Part shown: in pieces, positions 1 through 8,524 of the stretch
Position numbering within the stretch: position 1 is the first letter of the stretch
Layout: the number at the start of each line of letters is the position of its first letter
From: Pseudonocardiales bacterium
GTDB taxonomy: Bacteria > Actinomycetota > Actinomycetes > Mycobacteriales > QHCD01
Length of the DNA stretch: 40,632 bases
Direction of reading: 5' to 3'
Assembly (NCBI GenBank): GCA_003244255.1
Contig: QHCD01000037.1
Coordinates: 48,215-88,846 of the forward strand
The notes under the pieces: generated by a model
The model's input: only the letters and a program-made list of their open reading frames with translations
What the model was told of the DNA's origin: nothing
The model's database searches: none
Position numbers and translations under genes: made by a program

Positions 1-1
1 C

Positions 2-607
2 TTCGACCGCCGCTTCCGCCCGACGTCCAACCGCAGTCGCGAACGCTGGCAGCGCATCGCGCTGGCCCAGCGTCAGGGCGAATCGATGCCACCGATCGAT
101 GTCTACCGGATCGGTGACCTGCACTTTGTCCGCGACGGTCACCACCGCGTCTCCGTGGCGCATGCGCTTTCGCAGACCACTCTCGAGGCGTACGTCACGG
201 CCGTAAACACTCGGCTGTCGATCTCCGGTGTGCGCAGCCGTCGCGACCTGGTGGTCAAGAGCTACGAGCGGGTGCTCGCGGATCGGGTACCACTGCCCGG
301 GGCGCAGCGCGCGAGCCTCGTCGCGTCCGACCCCTGGACCTACGCCGAGCTCGGTGAGGCCGTCGAGGCGTGGGGCTGCCGGGCGATGCAGGACGAGGGT
401 CGGTTCCTGGATCGTCGGGAGATCTCGCGCCGCTGGTACGACGAGGAGTTCCGGCCTGTGGTGCACATGCTGCGAGACGCCGATCTGATCGGGCGGCGGA
501 CTGACTCCGAGGCCTACCTGCGCGTCGCGACCGAGCGGTATCGCCTGATCCGCACACACGAATGGAGCGACGACATCATCGCCCGGTTGCGGGACCTGCT
601 GGCCTGA
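2..607 (+). CDS. ParB-like nuclease-domain protein, 3' part (5' end outside window)
   Basis: The reading frame is already open at base 2 and runs to TGA at 605-607, so the gene starts upstream of the window. An internal ATG at 86 is probably not the true start because upstream codons read as sensible protein (FDRRFRPTSNRSRERW). The segment GDLHFVRDGHHRVSVAHALS carries the GHHR(V/I) signature of ParB/sulfiredoxin-like domains in a conserved actinobacterial family often named ParB-like or chromosome-partitioning protein. No helix-turn-helix of a true chromosomal ParB is evident in the visible part, so a role in segregation is not supported. The C-terminal half is charged and helical. The domain call is fairly safe; the function is unknown. 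Confidence 0.72.
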   Translation, partial: FDRRFRPTSNRSRERWQRIALAQRQGESMPPIDVYRIGDLHFVRDGHHRVSVAHALSQTTLEAYVTAVNTRLSISGVRSRRDLVVKSYERVLADRVPLPGAQRASLVASDPWTYAELGEAVEAWGCRAMQDEGRFLDRREISRRWYDEEFRPVVHMLRDADLIGRRTDSEAYLRVATERYRLIRTHEWSDDIIARLRDLLA

Positions 608-640
608 CCGGCGGCGTGCCGGCGCCGGGGCCCCCGCCGA

Positions 641-702
641 GTTGATCATGCGGTTTCGGGACGCAATAACGGCGTGTCGCGTCCCGAAGGTGCATGATCA
701 AC
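641..702. repeat. 62-bp palindromic intergenic repeat, copy 1
   Basis: Arms of 24 nt start with GTTGATCATGC and end with GCATGATCAAC, with an inner pair TTCGGGACGC / GCGTCCCGAA, mismatched at three central positions and closed by a 14-nt loop containing ACGGCGTGTC. The same 62-nt element recurs at 13826-13887 and 17877-17938. This copy lies between the convergent ends of the ParB-like gene and sugC, where its hairpin could terminate transcription from both sides. No target-site duplication is visible at its edges. Confidence 0.9.
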
Positions 703-750
703 ATCTGGGTCGAGCGCTGCGCCCTGAGGCGGGTGCACCGACCCCGGGGG

Positions 751-1977
751 TCAGTCCTCCGTCCTGCCCGTGGTGTCCGCTGCGTGCTGGCCGGTGCTCA
801 CCTGCGCCGAAGCGGCCGTGAGGTTGTCGCCGTTCTGCGGGTCGAAGATCTGCACGTTGGCCGGGTCGAACCACACCGACAGGGACTCGCCCTCACGGGC
901 GCCCGTGTTCGGGTCCAACCGGGTCACCAGCTGATCCACGGCAGCCGCGTCGACGCTGCCCGAGTCACGCGCCAACTCCTCGAGCTCCGCGGTGGTGGCT
1001 CGTTCGCCCTCCAGTGTGAAGTAGGCGAAGACGTCGGAACCCATCGACTCCAGCACCTCGACCGTTCCGTCGAAGGTGACCCCAGGGTGGGAGCTGTCGA
1101 TTAGAGCCGCATCCTCGAAGTGCTCGGGGCGCAGCCCGACGATCACCGGACCCTCGCCAGAGCGCGCCTGCAGTGCCCGGCGGTGGTTGTCGTCGAGAGG
1201 AATACTGCCCAGAGCGCAGATCAGCGCGTCGTTCTCCACCGTCGCCGGCAGGAAGTTCATCGACGGCGAGCCGATGAAACCGGCGACGAACAGGTTGCGT
1301 GGCGTGTCGTAGAGCTCCTTCGGCGTCCCCACCTGCTGCACGATCCCGCCCCGCATGACGACGACGCGGTCGCCCAGCGTCATCGCCTCGGTCTGGTCGT
1401 GCGTGACGTAGACGGTGGTCGTGCCGAGCCGTCGCTGCAGGCGCGACACCTGGGTGCGCATCTGCACGCGTAGCTTCGCGTCGAGGTTCGACAACGGCTC
1501 GTCCATCAGGAAGGCCTTCGGGCTGCGCACGATCGCGCGGCCCATTGCGACCCGCTGGCGCTGGCCGCCGGAGAGGTTCGAGGGCTTGCGGTCCAGGTGC
1601 GCCGTCAGCTCCAGGACTTCAGCGGCCTCCTCGACCTTCTGCCTGATCGTCGCCTTGTCGACCTTGGCGAGCTTGAGCGGGAAGCCCATGTTCTCCCGCA
1701 CGGTCATGTGCGGGTAGAGCGCGTAGCTCTGGAACACCATCGCGATGTCGCGATCCTTGGGCGCCTTGTTGTTGACGACGTCGCCGCCGATGCGCAGCTC
1801 GCCATCGGTGATGTCCTCGAGCCCCGCGATCATGTTCAGCGTCGTCGACTTCCCACACCCGGACGGTCCGACGAGGATGATGAACTCGCCATCAGCGATG
1901 GTGAGATCCACGGCCTGCACTGCCAGCGCGCCGTCGGGGTAACGCTTGGTGACGCCGTCGAGAACGATCTCGGCCAC
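751..1977 (-). CDS. sugC: Trehalose (CUT1 sugar) ABC transporter ATPase, SugC-like
   Basis: This 408-residue ATPase energises the import complex encoded by the three genes upstream of it. Walker A (GPSGCGKST) is near residues 37-45, the ABC signature (LSGGQ) near 135-139, Walker B (FLMDEP) near 156-161, and the H-loop in [12 protein letters not shown]-terminal regulatory OB-type domain of the MalK/UgpC kind follows from about residue 235. It is the last gene of a four-gene minus-strand operon, 42 bp after sugB. The SBP-permease-permease-ATPase order matches mycobacterial lpqY-sugA-sugB-sugC. The C-terminal 30 residues are a low-complexity Thr/Ala/Asp tail. Family assignment is very safe; trehalose as substrate rests on the LpqY resemblance. 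Confidence 0.9.
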   Translation of the reverse strand: MAEIVLDGVTKRYPDGALAVQAVDLTIADGEFIILVGPSGCGKSTTLNMIAGLEDITDGELRIGGDVVNNKAPKDRDIAMVFQSYALYPHMTVRENMGFPLKLAKVDKATIRQKVEEAAEVLELTAHLDRKPSNLSGGQRQRVAMGRAIVRSPKAFLMDEPLSNLDAKLRVQMRTQVSRLQRRLGTTTVYVTHDQTEAMTLGDRVVVMRGGIVQQVGTPKELYDTPRNLFVAGFIGSPSMNFLPATVENDALICALGSIPLDDNHRRALQARSGEGPVIVGLRPEHFEDAALIDSSHPGVTFDGTVEVLESMGSDVFAYFTLEGERATTAELEELARDSGSVDAAAVDQLVTRLDPNTGAREGESLSVWFDPANVQIFDPQNGDNLTAASAQVSTGQHAADTTGRTED

Positions 1978-2019
1978 GGTGGCTCCTCTGACTCTGGCTC
2001 CGGGCTCGCGCCCGTCGCA

Positions 2020-2856
2020 CTACCCTTTTACGGCGCCGGACGTGAGCCCGGCGACGATACGACGCTGGAAGAACAGCACGAAGATGATGATCGGGACGGT
2101 GATGACGACCGCCGCGGCGGCGATGGCCCCGGTCGGCGTCTGGAACGACGACAGCCCGGTGAAGAAGCCCAATTCGGCGGGCACGGTGCGCGAGGCGGTG
2201 GTCGAGGTCAACGAGATCGAGAACAGGAAGTCGTTCCAGCAGAAGATGAAGATGAGGATCGCCGTGGTGAAGATTCCGGGCATGGCGAGCGGCGCGATCA
2301 CCTGCCGAAATGCCTGCGCCGGGGTTGCGCCGTCCATCTTGGCGGCTTTCTCCAGATCCCACGGGATCTCCCGGAAGAACGCAGAGAGCACGTAGATGCC
2401 CAGGGGGAGCGAGAACGTCATGTACGGGATGATCAGACCCGGCCAGGTGTTGAACAGGTGCAGCCCGCGCTCGATTGAGAACAGCGGACTCACCAGCGAG
2501 ATCTGCGGGAACATCGCGATCAGCAGCGCCATGCCGATGAGCAGCCCCTTACCCGGGAAGCGCAGCCGCGCGATCGCGTAGGCCGCCATGGTCGCGAGCG
2601 CCACGGCGATGACGGTCGAGATGACGGCGATGCCGATCGAGTTGACCAGAGCGTGGACGAATTCGCCGAGCTTGAAGATCCCTCGGTAGTTCTCCAGCGT
2701 CCACTGCGTCGGCCAGAAGCTGCCGCCGTCGGTCGCGATGTTCGCTGGCACCTTGAACGACAGCGAGACGAGCCACCACACCGGGAAGAGGGCCCAAGCG
2801 ATGACGGCGAGGTTTGCGATTCCCCAGCCGGACTTCTGCGCGCCCGTGGCGGCCAT
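2020..2856 (-). CDS. sugB: Trehalose ABC transporter permease, SugB/MalG-like
   Basis: A 278-residue integral membrane permease of the binding-protein-dependent transport family with about six transmembrane segments. The EAA loop that docks on the ATPase is seen in [20 protein letters not shown]. Its ATG overlaps the TGA of sugA by one base (TGATG), so translation is probably coupled. With SugA it should form the membrane channel of the sugar importer. Length is normal for MalG-type subunits. Confidence 0.9.
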   Translation of the reverse strand: MAATGAQKSGWGIANLAVIAWALFPVWWLVSLSFKVPANIATDGGSFWPTQWTLENYRGIFKLGEFVHALVNSIGIAVISTVIAVALATMAAYAIARLRFPGKGLLIGMALLIAMFPQISLVSPLFSIERGLHLFNTWPGLIIPYMTFSLPLGIYVLSAFFREIPWDLEKAAKMDGATPAQAFRQVIAPLAMPGIFTTAILIFIFCWNDFLFSISLTSTTASRTVPAELGFFTGLSSFQTPTGAIAAAAVVITVPIIIFVLFFQRRIVAGLTSGAVKG

Positions 2857-3803
2857 CAGGCTCTCCCTCCGAGGTCAGAACCTGGCGTTGCGGTGCCAAA
2901 GAGTCTGATGAAGATGAACGCGATGATCGCGACACAGATGAAGATCAGTACCGAGATCGCTGAGCCGATTCCGAGGTTGAGCGCAGTGAACAGGTTGTCG
3001 TAGCCCAGGATCGACACCGACCCGGTGTTGTGGCTGCCGTTGGTCAAGGCGTAGATGTTGTCGAAGATCCGGAAGGCATCGAGGCTCCGGAACAGCAACG
3101 CCACCAGGATCGCAGGCTTCATCAGGGGCAGCATGATCGTCGTGAAGCGCTGCCATGCCGACGCGCCGTCGACCCGGGCGGCGTTGAGCAGGTCGTCGGG
3201 CACCAGTGCGAGACCGGCCATCAGCAGCAGGGCCATGAACGGCGTCGTCTTCCAGATCTCGGCCAGGATGATCAGCGCGATTGCCTGGAAGGTGTGCACG
3301 AGCGGCGTGCCGCCCGTGAGGTGTTGGAGATAGCCCTGGCCGGGCGTCCAGGCGTACTGCCAGCCGAAGCCTGCCGCGATCGTCACGATGCCGTATGGCA
3401 CCAGGATCGCGGTGCGAACGGACCCGCGACCGAACAGCGTGCGATGCATGACCAGGGCGAGCCCCATGCCGAGGACGAACTCGATAGCCACGGAGATGAC
3501 CATGATCAACATGGTCACCAACAGGGCGTGCCACCAGTACGACGACTTGAGCACCGTCGCGTAGTTCTGCAGACCGATGAACTTGGAGTCCTGTGGGAAC
3601 CGCAGGTCGTAACGCTTCAGCGACAGGTAGATCGCGTAGATGATCGGATACGCCGTCACGAGCAACATCACGATCACGGCGGGCGCGCACAGCATCCAGC
3701 CAAGGCGCCGCTCCTCCCGGGCGCCGTCGGTCGCCTGGACGGCTGCCGCCGGCGCAGCGCCGCCAGTTTGCGGCTCCGCGACGGTCTGGCGGACATCACT
3801 CAT
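2856..3803 (-). CDS. sugA: Trehalose ABC transporter permease, SugA/MalF-like
   Basis: A 315-residue permease with an N-terminal cytoplasmic extension rich in Ala/Thr (about 30 residues), a first membrane segment at [20 protein letters not shown], and further segments. The EAA motif is [20 protein letters not shown]. It pairs with SugB to make the heterodimeric channel. The start lies 31 bp downstream of the lpqY stop and its end overlaps the sugB start, so the operon is tightly packed. No defect was seen. Confidence 0.9.
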   Translation of the reverse strand: MSDVRQTVAEPQTGGAAPAAAVQATDGAREERRLGWMLCAPAVIVMLLVTAYPIIYAIYLSLKRYDLRFPQDSKFIGLQNYATVLKSSYWWHALLVTMLIMVISVAIEFVLGMGLALVMHRTLFGRGSVRTAILVPYGIVTIAAGFGWQYAWTPGQGYLQHLTGGTPLVHTFQAIALIILAEIWKTTPFMALLLMAGLALVPDDLLNAARVDGASAWQRFTTIMLPLMKPAILVALLFRSLDAFRIFDNIYALTNGSHNTGSVSILGYDNLFTALNLGIGSAISVLIFICVAIIAFIFIRLFGTATPGSDLGGRA

Positions 3804-3834
3804 CGCTGACCCGCTTCGGTCGATTGCCGCGATC

Positions 3835-5193
3835 TCATGGCACGAGTCCCTTCGAGTTCAGGGCGTCGGAGATCTGAGACTTCAGGGTTGCGAGCGCCTG
3901 CGTCGGATTGATGCTGTTTGGTGGCGACAACGCGTGCTGGATCGCGATCGACACGCTCTGGTAGGCGGGGGTCTTGGGTCGCACCGACGCCGCCTGCAGC
4001 TGGGTGAAGATCAATTTGTAGAAGGGGTACATCTTGACGAAGTCTTTCGCCGGGTTGGTATAGACGCTCTTCAGGGTCGGCGGCAGGCCACCTTGGGTCG
4101 CACCGACCAGCTGGTTCGGCTTGTCGGCGAGGCAGGTCGCCGCGGCGAACGCCAGCGCGCTGTGCTTCGTGTACTTGCTGATGGCCAGGTCGATGCCGCC
4201 GATCGTCGAGTGGGCCGACTGGCCCTTGACCAGGCTCGGGAACGGGGCGTACTTGAAGTGGTCCTTCAGCGGACCGGCCTTACCGCTCGGAGCGATCGCC
4301 GCCTTGGGGTTGTCGGACTGCATCGACGGCCACACGTAGGGATAGTTTATCTCGAAGGCGGCGTTACCGCCCTCCATCGCGAGTCGTCCCGTGTCCTCCA
4401 TGAAGTTGGAGAGGGACGGATCCGCCGCAGATGACTTCCCGAGGTTCGCCATCGTCTGCAACGCCGTGACAGCCTGCTGGCCGAGCGCCACAGATGTGCT
4501 GGCTTTGTTGAGGATGCTCCCCCCGGCGCTGGCGACCATCGAGTTGAACCAGACGGTCAGGCCCTCGTACTGGGCACCCTGCTCCTCGATGTAGTGCGGG
4601 TAGACCGCGTTGGGCTTATTGGTAAACTTCTTCCCGGCGAGCGCCTGGGCCTCGCTGATCATTGCCTGCCACGTCGTCGGCGGCGTTTTCACCAGGTCGT
4701 CTCGGTACCACAGCAACTGGGTGTTCGAGTTGTAGGGGATGGCCACGACCTTGCCGTTCCAGGTTGCGGTCGCGAGCGGTCCGGCGAGCTGGTCTTTCTT
4801 CGCGGCCGCCTCGTTCGCGCCCTCCCAGGGCTGGATCCAGCCGGCCTCGGCGAACTCGGCCTCCCAGGTGACGTCGAGCCCCATGATGTCGACGCTGGAG
4901 TCGCGTGCCGCTGACCGTCGCACCAGCTGCAGGCGCTGCTGGTCGGCGGCGGTCGGGAGCTTCACGTAATCGATCTTGTACTTGCCGCCGGACTGCTTGG
5001 TGCAGCTATCCGCGTTGGCCTGGGTCGCGGCGGCACTGCCCGGCTGGTCGTAGAGGGTGATGCTGACCGGGCCGGTCGAGCTACCGCCGCCGCAGGCTGC
5101 GAGCAGTGACCCTCCGACCGCCAGTGCAGCGATGGATGCCGCCCGCCGCCGCCCGACCATCGTCCGAACGCGATTACCTAGGCTCCGCGCCAC
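3835..5193 (-). CDS. lpqY: Trehalose-binding lipoprotein, LpqY-like
   Basis: Extracellular solute-binding lipoprotein of the family-1 sugar-binding type. I place the start at GTG 5193 because a strong ribosome site (AAGGGAG) lies just upstream; longer frames to 5334 exist but lack one, and ATG 5160 is an alternative. The signal peptide ends in a lipobox (LLAAC) followed by a Gly/Ser linker. Segments such as RLQLVRRSAARDSSVDIMGL, WEAEFAEAGW and NTQLLWYRDDLV resemble my recollection of mycobacterial LpqY closely, including a C-terminus in GLVP. LpqY recovers trehalose in mycobacteria; by inference this operon imports trehalose or a close relative. Confidence 0.88.
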   Translation of the reverse strand: MARSLGNRVRTMVGRRRAASIAALAVGGSLLAACGGGSSTGPVSITLYDQPGSAAATQANADSCTKQSGGKYKIDYVKLPTAADQQRLQLVRRSAARDSSVDIMGLDVTWEAEFAEAGWIQPWEGANEAAAKKDQLAGPLATATWNGKVVAIPYNSNTQLLWYRDDLVKTPPTTWQAMISEAQALAGKKFTNKPNAVYPHYIEEQGAQYEGLTVWFNSMVASAGGSILNKASTSVALGQQAVTALQTMANLGKSSAADPSLSNFMEDTGRLAMEGGNAAFEINYPYVWPSMQSDNPKAAIAPSGKAGPLKDHFKYAPFPSLVKGQSAHSTIGGIDLAISKYTKHSALAFAAATCLADKPNQLVGATQGGLPPTLKSVYTNPAKDFVKMYPFYKLIFTQLQAASVRPKTPAYQSVSIAIQHALSPPNSINPTQALATLKSQISDALNSKGLVP

Positions 5194-5920
5194 CGTCGCT
5201 CCCTTCACCGCACCGCACCCCACTACCGGCCGGGCCCAACCACTAGCCGGCTCGAGGGCAGTGGGAACGCCGTAACATCCACCGTCTCGACTCCACGGAA
5301 CGTACGCACGCGGGCTGCACAGCGCAACCGACACGACGAGGGATCGCGACTCCCGGACCCGTTCGCCTACCCGAGCCGTCGAGCGGACTCTTGTCGATCC
5401 GGCGGGTCATTGCCGGGACGAGACCGTCTGCGACACGCCGGCCGACACGCTGGAAACCATTGCCTGGCAAGGGAATCGCGCTACACCGCTGACCTGCGCA
5501 TCCGTCGTCCGGGAACCTTTCTGGGAGGTGAGCGGCGGTTGAACGGTCGGTGTCCGGGCGGCTATCGTCACGCCCGTCTCGCAGTGAGCAAACCGCCGAG
5601 ACCGCCGACGACACACCAGCACGACCCGCATCCCAATCGCCCGCCAACCCGGTCGCGCCACCGGAAGTACGACGTGATCACTGCCCGCCGAGCCGGACCA
5701 GCGCACCCCACGGCGCGCTCGCCAGTCCGGTAGGCGACGTACTAGGGGATGCCGTCGGCGAGAGGCGCGCCGCAGGGCCTGACCGGTGGACCAGTAGACA
5801 ACGACTCGGGCGCCCGCTGCCAGCGGGTGACTGGTCGGTCCGAAGGTCCGCCGGGCCCTGCGGCACCCACGGTGATCGTCGGCACCGCCTGTGGCCGCAC
5901 GGCATCGCCGGTACCCCCCC
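5194..5920. other. Long gene-free region between lpqY and lnt
   Basis: About 730 bp (825 bp counting the repeat and promoter to 6018) with no open frame that looks like protein: all frames are Arg/Pro/Gly-rich and lack family motifs. It separates divergent genes, so promoters for lpqY must lie at its left end. I found no tRNA, convincing riboswitch, or clear operator. It is unusually long for this compact region. Confidence 0.5.
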
Positions 5921-5972
5921 GCCAACCGGCCCCGCCAACCGGCCCCGCCAACCGGCCCAGCCAACCGGCCTA
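5921..5972. repeat. Four tandem copies of a 13-bp unit upstream of lnt
   Basis: The unit GCCAACCGGCCCC occurs at 5921, 5934, 5947 and 5960; the last two copies differ only at their 3' ends. The array ends directly at the TAGACT hexamer, so the -35 region of the probable lnt promoter lies inside the repeat. Confidence 0.9.
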
Positions 5973-5976
5973 GACT
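5971..5976 (+). promoter_or_regulatory. Probable -10 element of the lnt promoter
   Basis: TAGACT fits the actinobacterial TANNNT -10 pattern and lies 42 bp upstream of the lnt GTG. The expected -35 position (about 5948-5953) reads CCAACC inside the 13-bp repeat and is not a consensus hexamer. Inference from position and motif only. Confidence 0.4.
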
Positions 5977-6018
5977 CGCCACAGCCGTCGATCCCGTGAC
6001 GAGACGGAGGCCAACCGA

Positions 6019-7641
6019 GTGCTGGGCGAGTCGTCGCGAATCGAGCGCGGCCGGTGGTCCGGCGCGCAGCGGTGGTCTGGAATGCAGTGGCTGGCCGCGC
6101 TGGCGGGCGGGCTGCTCCTGGTCCTCGCGTTCCCGCCGTACGGCTGGTGGCCGCTCGCTCCGGTGTCGGTGGCGTTCTTCAGCCTCGCCGTGCACGGCCG
6201 CCGCGCGCGGACCGGCGCGCTGATGGGCCTGGTGTTCGGGCTCGCATTTTTCGCGCCGTTGCTGCGCTGGACGGCGACGTATGTCGGCACTGTCGCGTAC
6301 CTGCTCGCCGTCCTCGAGGCGGCGTTCATCGTGCTGCTCGGTGCCGCGCTGCCGCAGATCCAGCGGCTACCCGGCTGGCCGGTGTGGGTCGCATGCGCGT
6401 GGGTGACCGAGGAGGCGCTCCGGGATCGGCAGCCGTTCGGCGGGTTCCCGTGGGGCCGACTCGCGTTCAGCCAGCCGAATGGACCCTTGCTGCCGTTCGT
6501 GACCGTCGGCGGTGCGCCGCTGCTGACGTTCGTCGTCGCGCTCACCGGCGCGATGGCGGTCTGGTTGGTCCTGCGGGTCGCGGCGGTCTGTCGGGTAGCG
6601 GCGCCGACCGCGAGCCACGGTGCGATCGCCGCAGCGGTCGCTGCGCTGATGGGCGTGCCGGTGGTGGGGCTGCTGCTCGGCACAGCGGTCCACGACGGCG
6701 CCCGCTCGCCGCGGGTGACGGTCGCGGTCGTGCAGGGCAACGTGCCCCGGCTCGGGCTGTCCTTCGACGCCCAGCGCGCGGCCGTGCTCCGCAACCACGT
6801 CCAGGCGACGCTCGCGCTGGCCGCCCGGATCGATGCCGGCGAGGCGCGCAGGCCGCGGCTGGTCATCTGGCCGGAGAACTCGTCTGACATCGACCCGCTG
6901 CGCAATCCCGACGCGGGCGCGCTCATCACGTCTGCTGCCCGTGCGGTCGGAGTGCCGATCCTCATCGGCGCCATTCTCGACGGTCCGGGCGAGCACGTGC
7001 GCAATGCCGGCATCGTGTGGGATTCGGCGACCGGGCCGGGCGCCACCTACATCAAGCGGCACCCGGTGCCTTTCGGCGAGTACATGCCGCTGCGCTCACT
7101 CGCCCGCAAGGTCACATCGAAGGCGGATCTGGTGCCCACCGACATGCTGGCCGGCCGCGCGCCGGGCGCGCTGCGGATCGGTGGCATCACGATCGGCGAC
7201 GTCATCTGCTTCGAGGTTGCGGAGGACTCGCTGGTCCACGACGACATCACTCACGGCGCACAGCTGCTCGTCGTGCAGACCAACAACGCGACGTTCGGTC
7301 ACAGCGACGAGAGCCCACAGCAACTCGCGATGGCCCAGATTCGTGCGGTTGAGCACAACCGCAGCGTCGTCGTCAGCTCGACGAGCGGGATCAGCGCCGT
7401 CATCGGACCCGACGGCACTGTTCGGCAGCGTTCTGGCATCTTCACGGCGGCGACGTTCGACACGTCCGTGTCGCTACAGTCCGGGCGCACGCTCGCCGAC
7501 CGGCTCGGCGCGGCACCTGAGTGGGTCCTCACCGCGATCGGAGTCGGCAGCCTGCTGCTCGCCGTAGCGATCCGGCGGCGATCGGCGGCGGCCGAGGCCG
7601 GCGAGCCGGTCCCGGCGCCGCTCGAGCGGGAGCCCGCGTGA
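6019..7641 (+). CDS. lnt: Apolipoprotein N-acyltransferase
   Basis: Adds the N-terminal fatty acid to diacylglyceryl-cysteine of lipoproteins at the outer face of the membrane. The GTG start at 6019 follows a GGAGG box. The N-terminal ~220 residues form the expected multi-span membrane region; the C-terminal part is a carbon-nitrogen hydrolase domain. The catalytic triad is visible: Glu286 in WPENS, Lys346 in YIKRHPVPFGEYMP, and Cys397 in DVICFE. One more membrane helix and a charged tail end the protein. 540 residues is normal. The downstream partner is ppm1; in mycobacteria the two are one fused protein (Lnt-Ppm1), here they are separate and in different frames. Confidence 0.93.
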   Translation: MLGESSRIERGRWSGAQRWSGMQWLAALAGGLLLVLAFPPYGWWPLAPVSVAFFSLAVHGRRARTGALMGLVFGLAFFAPLLRWTATYVGTVAYLLAVLEAAFIVLLGAALPQIQRLPGWPVWVACAWVTEEALRDRQPFGGFPWGRLAFSQPNGPLLPFVTVGGAPLLTFVVALTGAMAVWLVLRVAAVCRVAAPTASHGAIAAAVAALMGVPVVGLLLGTAVHDGARSPRVTVAVVQGNVPRLGLSFDAQRAAVLRNHVQATLALAARIDAGEARRPRLVIWPENSSDIDPLRNPDAGALITSAARAVGVPILIGAILDGPGEHVRNAGIVWDSATGPGATYIKRHPVPFGEYMPLRSLARKVTSKADLVPTDMLAGRAPGALRIGGITIGDVICFEVAEDSLVHDDITHGAQLLVVQTNNATFGHSDESPQQLAMAQIRAVEHNRSVVVSSTSGISAVIGPDGTVRQRSGIFTAATFDTSVSLQSGRTLADRLGAAPEWVLTAIGVGSLLLAVAIRRRSAAAEAGEPVPAPLEREPA

Positions 7642-7647
7642 GGACCT

Positions 7648-7719
7648 CCGCCGAGCCACTCTGTTCCGGCGAGGCGGCGGTGAGCACCGCCGAGCCACTC
7701 TGTTCCGGCGAGGCGGCGG
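7648..7719. repeat. 39-bp tandem duplication in the lnt-ppm1 gap
   Basis: A 33-bp segment starting CCGCCGAGCCACTCTGTTCC occurs at 7648-7680 and again at 7687-7719, a period of 39 bp. A shortened third piece (CCGCCGAGCGAGGCGGC) ends at the true ppm1 ATG. The words GTGAGCACC after copy 1 and ATGAGCACC at the ppm1 start show that the duplicated unit includes the ppm1 start region. Confidence 0.9.
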
Positions 7720-7741
7720 GAGGCCCGCCGAGCGAGGCGGC

Positions 7742-8524
7742 ATGAGCACCCTCGAGCGCGTCCTGGTCGTCATCCCCACGTACGACGAGATCGAGAACAT
7801 CGAACCGATCCTGCGCCGGCTGGCCGAGGCCGTGCCCGCCGCGCACGCACTGGTCGTCGACGACGCCAGCCCTGACGGCACCGGCGAGCTGGCCGAGAAG
7901 GTGGCGGCCGGGGACGACCGCGTCCACGTCCTGCACCGATCCGGCAAGGCCGGCCTGGGTGCCGCGTACCTCGCCGGATTCAAGTGGGCGCTCGACCGCG
8001 ACTACGACGCCGTCGTCGAGATGGACGCCGACGGCTCGCACGCCCCGGAGGAGCTGCCGCGGCTGCTGCGCGCGCTGGACGGCGCGGATGTCGTGATCGG
8101 TTCGCGGTGGGTCGACGGCGGCGAGGTGCGCAACTGGCCGCGCTCGCGGCTGCTGCTGTCCCGTGGTGGCAACCTCTACGTCCGCGCCGTGCTGCGGATC
8201 CCGGTCCGCGACGCCACGGCGGGCTTCCGTGCGTATCGCTCGCCCGTGCTGCGCCGACTCGGCCTCGAGCACGTCACCTCGCAGGGTTACTGCTTCCAGG
8301 TCGACCTCGCCTGGCGAGCGGTGCGAGCGGGGCTGCGGGTCGTCGAGGTGCCGATCACGTTCGTGGAGCGCGTGCGCGGCGCCAGCAAGATGGACACCGC
8401 GATCGTCACCGAGGCCCTCTGGCGGGTCTCGTGGTGGGCGGTCTGCGACGCCGCCGCCCGGCTGCGGCATCCGTCGCTCGGACGGGCCGCCGGACGCGTC
8501 GGCCGTACGGTACGGCGCCGATGA
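7742..8524 (+). CDS. ppm1: Polyprenol monophosphomannose synthase
   Basis: GT2-family enzyme that transfers mannose from GDP-mannose to polyprenyl phosphate, giving the lipid donor for lipoglycan and protein mannosylation. Visible motifs are VVIPTYDEIENI at the start, VVDDASPDGTGELA, and the metal-binding EMDADGSHAPEELPRLL. It is 260 residues, a soluble catalytic domain without the membrane domain of the mycobacterial fusion; lnt just upstream provides that fusion partner as a separate protein. The stop overlaps the dusB start (ATGA), so the genes are probably cotranslated. The ATG at 7742 lies after a GAGGCGG stretch that may act as a weak ribosome site. Confidence 0.92.
   Translation: MSTLERVLVVIPTYDEIENIEPILRRLAEAVPAAHALVVDDASPDGTGELAEKVAAGDDRVHVLHRSGKAGLGAAYLAGFKWALDRDYDAVVEMDADGSHAPEELPRLLRALDGADVVIGSRWVDGGEVRNWPRSRLLLSRGGNLYVRAVLRIPVRDATAGFRAYRSPVLRRLGLEHVTSQGYCFQVDLAWRAVRAGLRVVEVPITFVERVRGASKMDTAIVTEALWRVSWWAVCDAAARLRHPSLGRAAGRVGRTVRRR

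Noticed and set aside
3500..3515. ATGATCAACATGG inside sugA resembling the arm of the 62-bp palindrome
   Set aside because: Only part of one arm matches, it is within a conserved coding region, and there is no partner arm.
5440..5480. GCTGGAAACCATTGCC as a LacI-type operator for lpqY
   Set aside because: Only a half-site matches and the second half is not symmetric; distance to the lpqY start is about 250 bp.
5407..6195. Long minus-strand open frame (262 codons) across the lpqY-lnt gap
   Set aside because: Composition is Arg/Gly/Ala-rich with no motif, it overlaps the lnt start antisense, and it has no ribosome site; it looks like a by-product of high GC.
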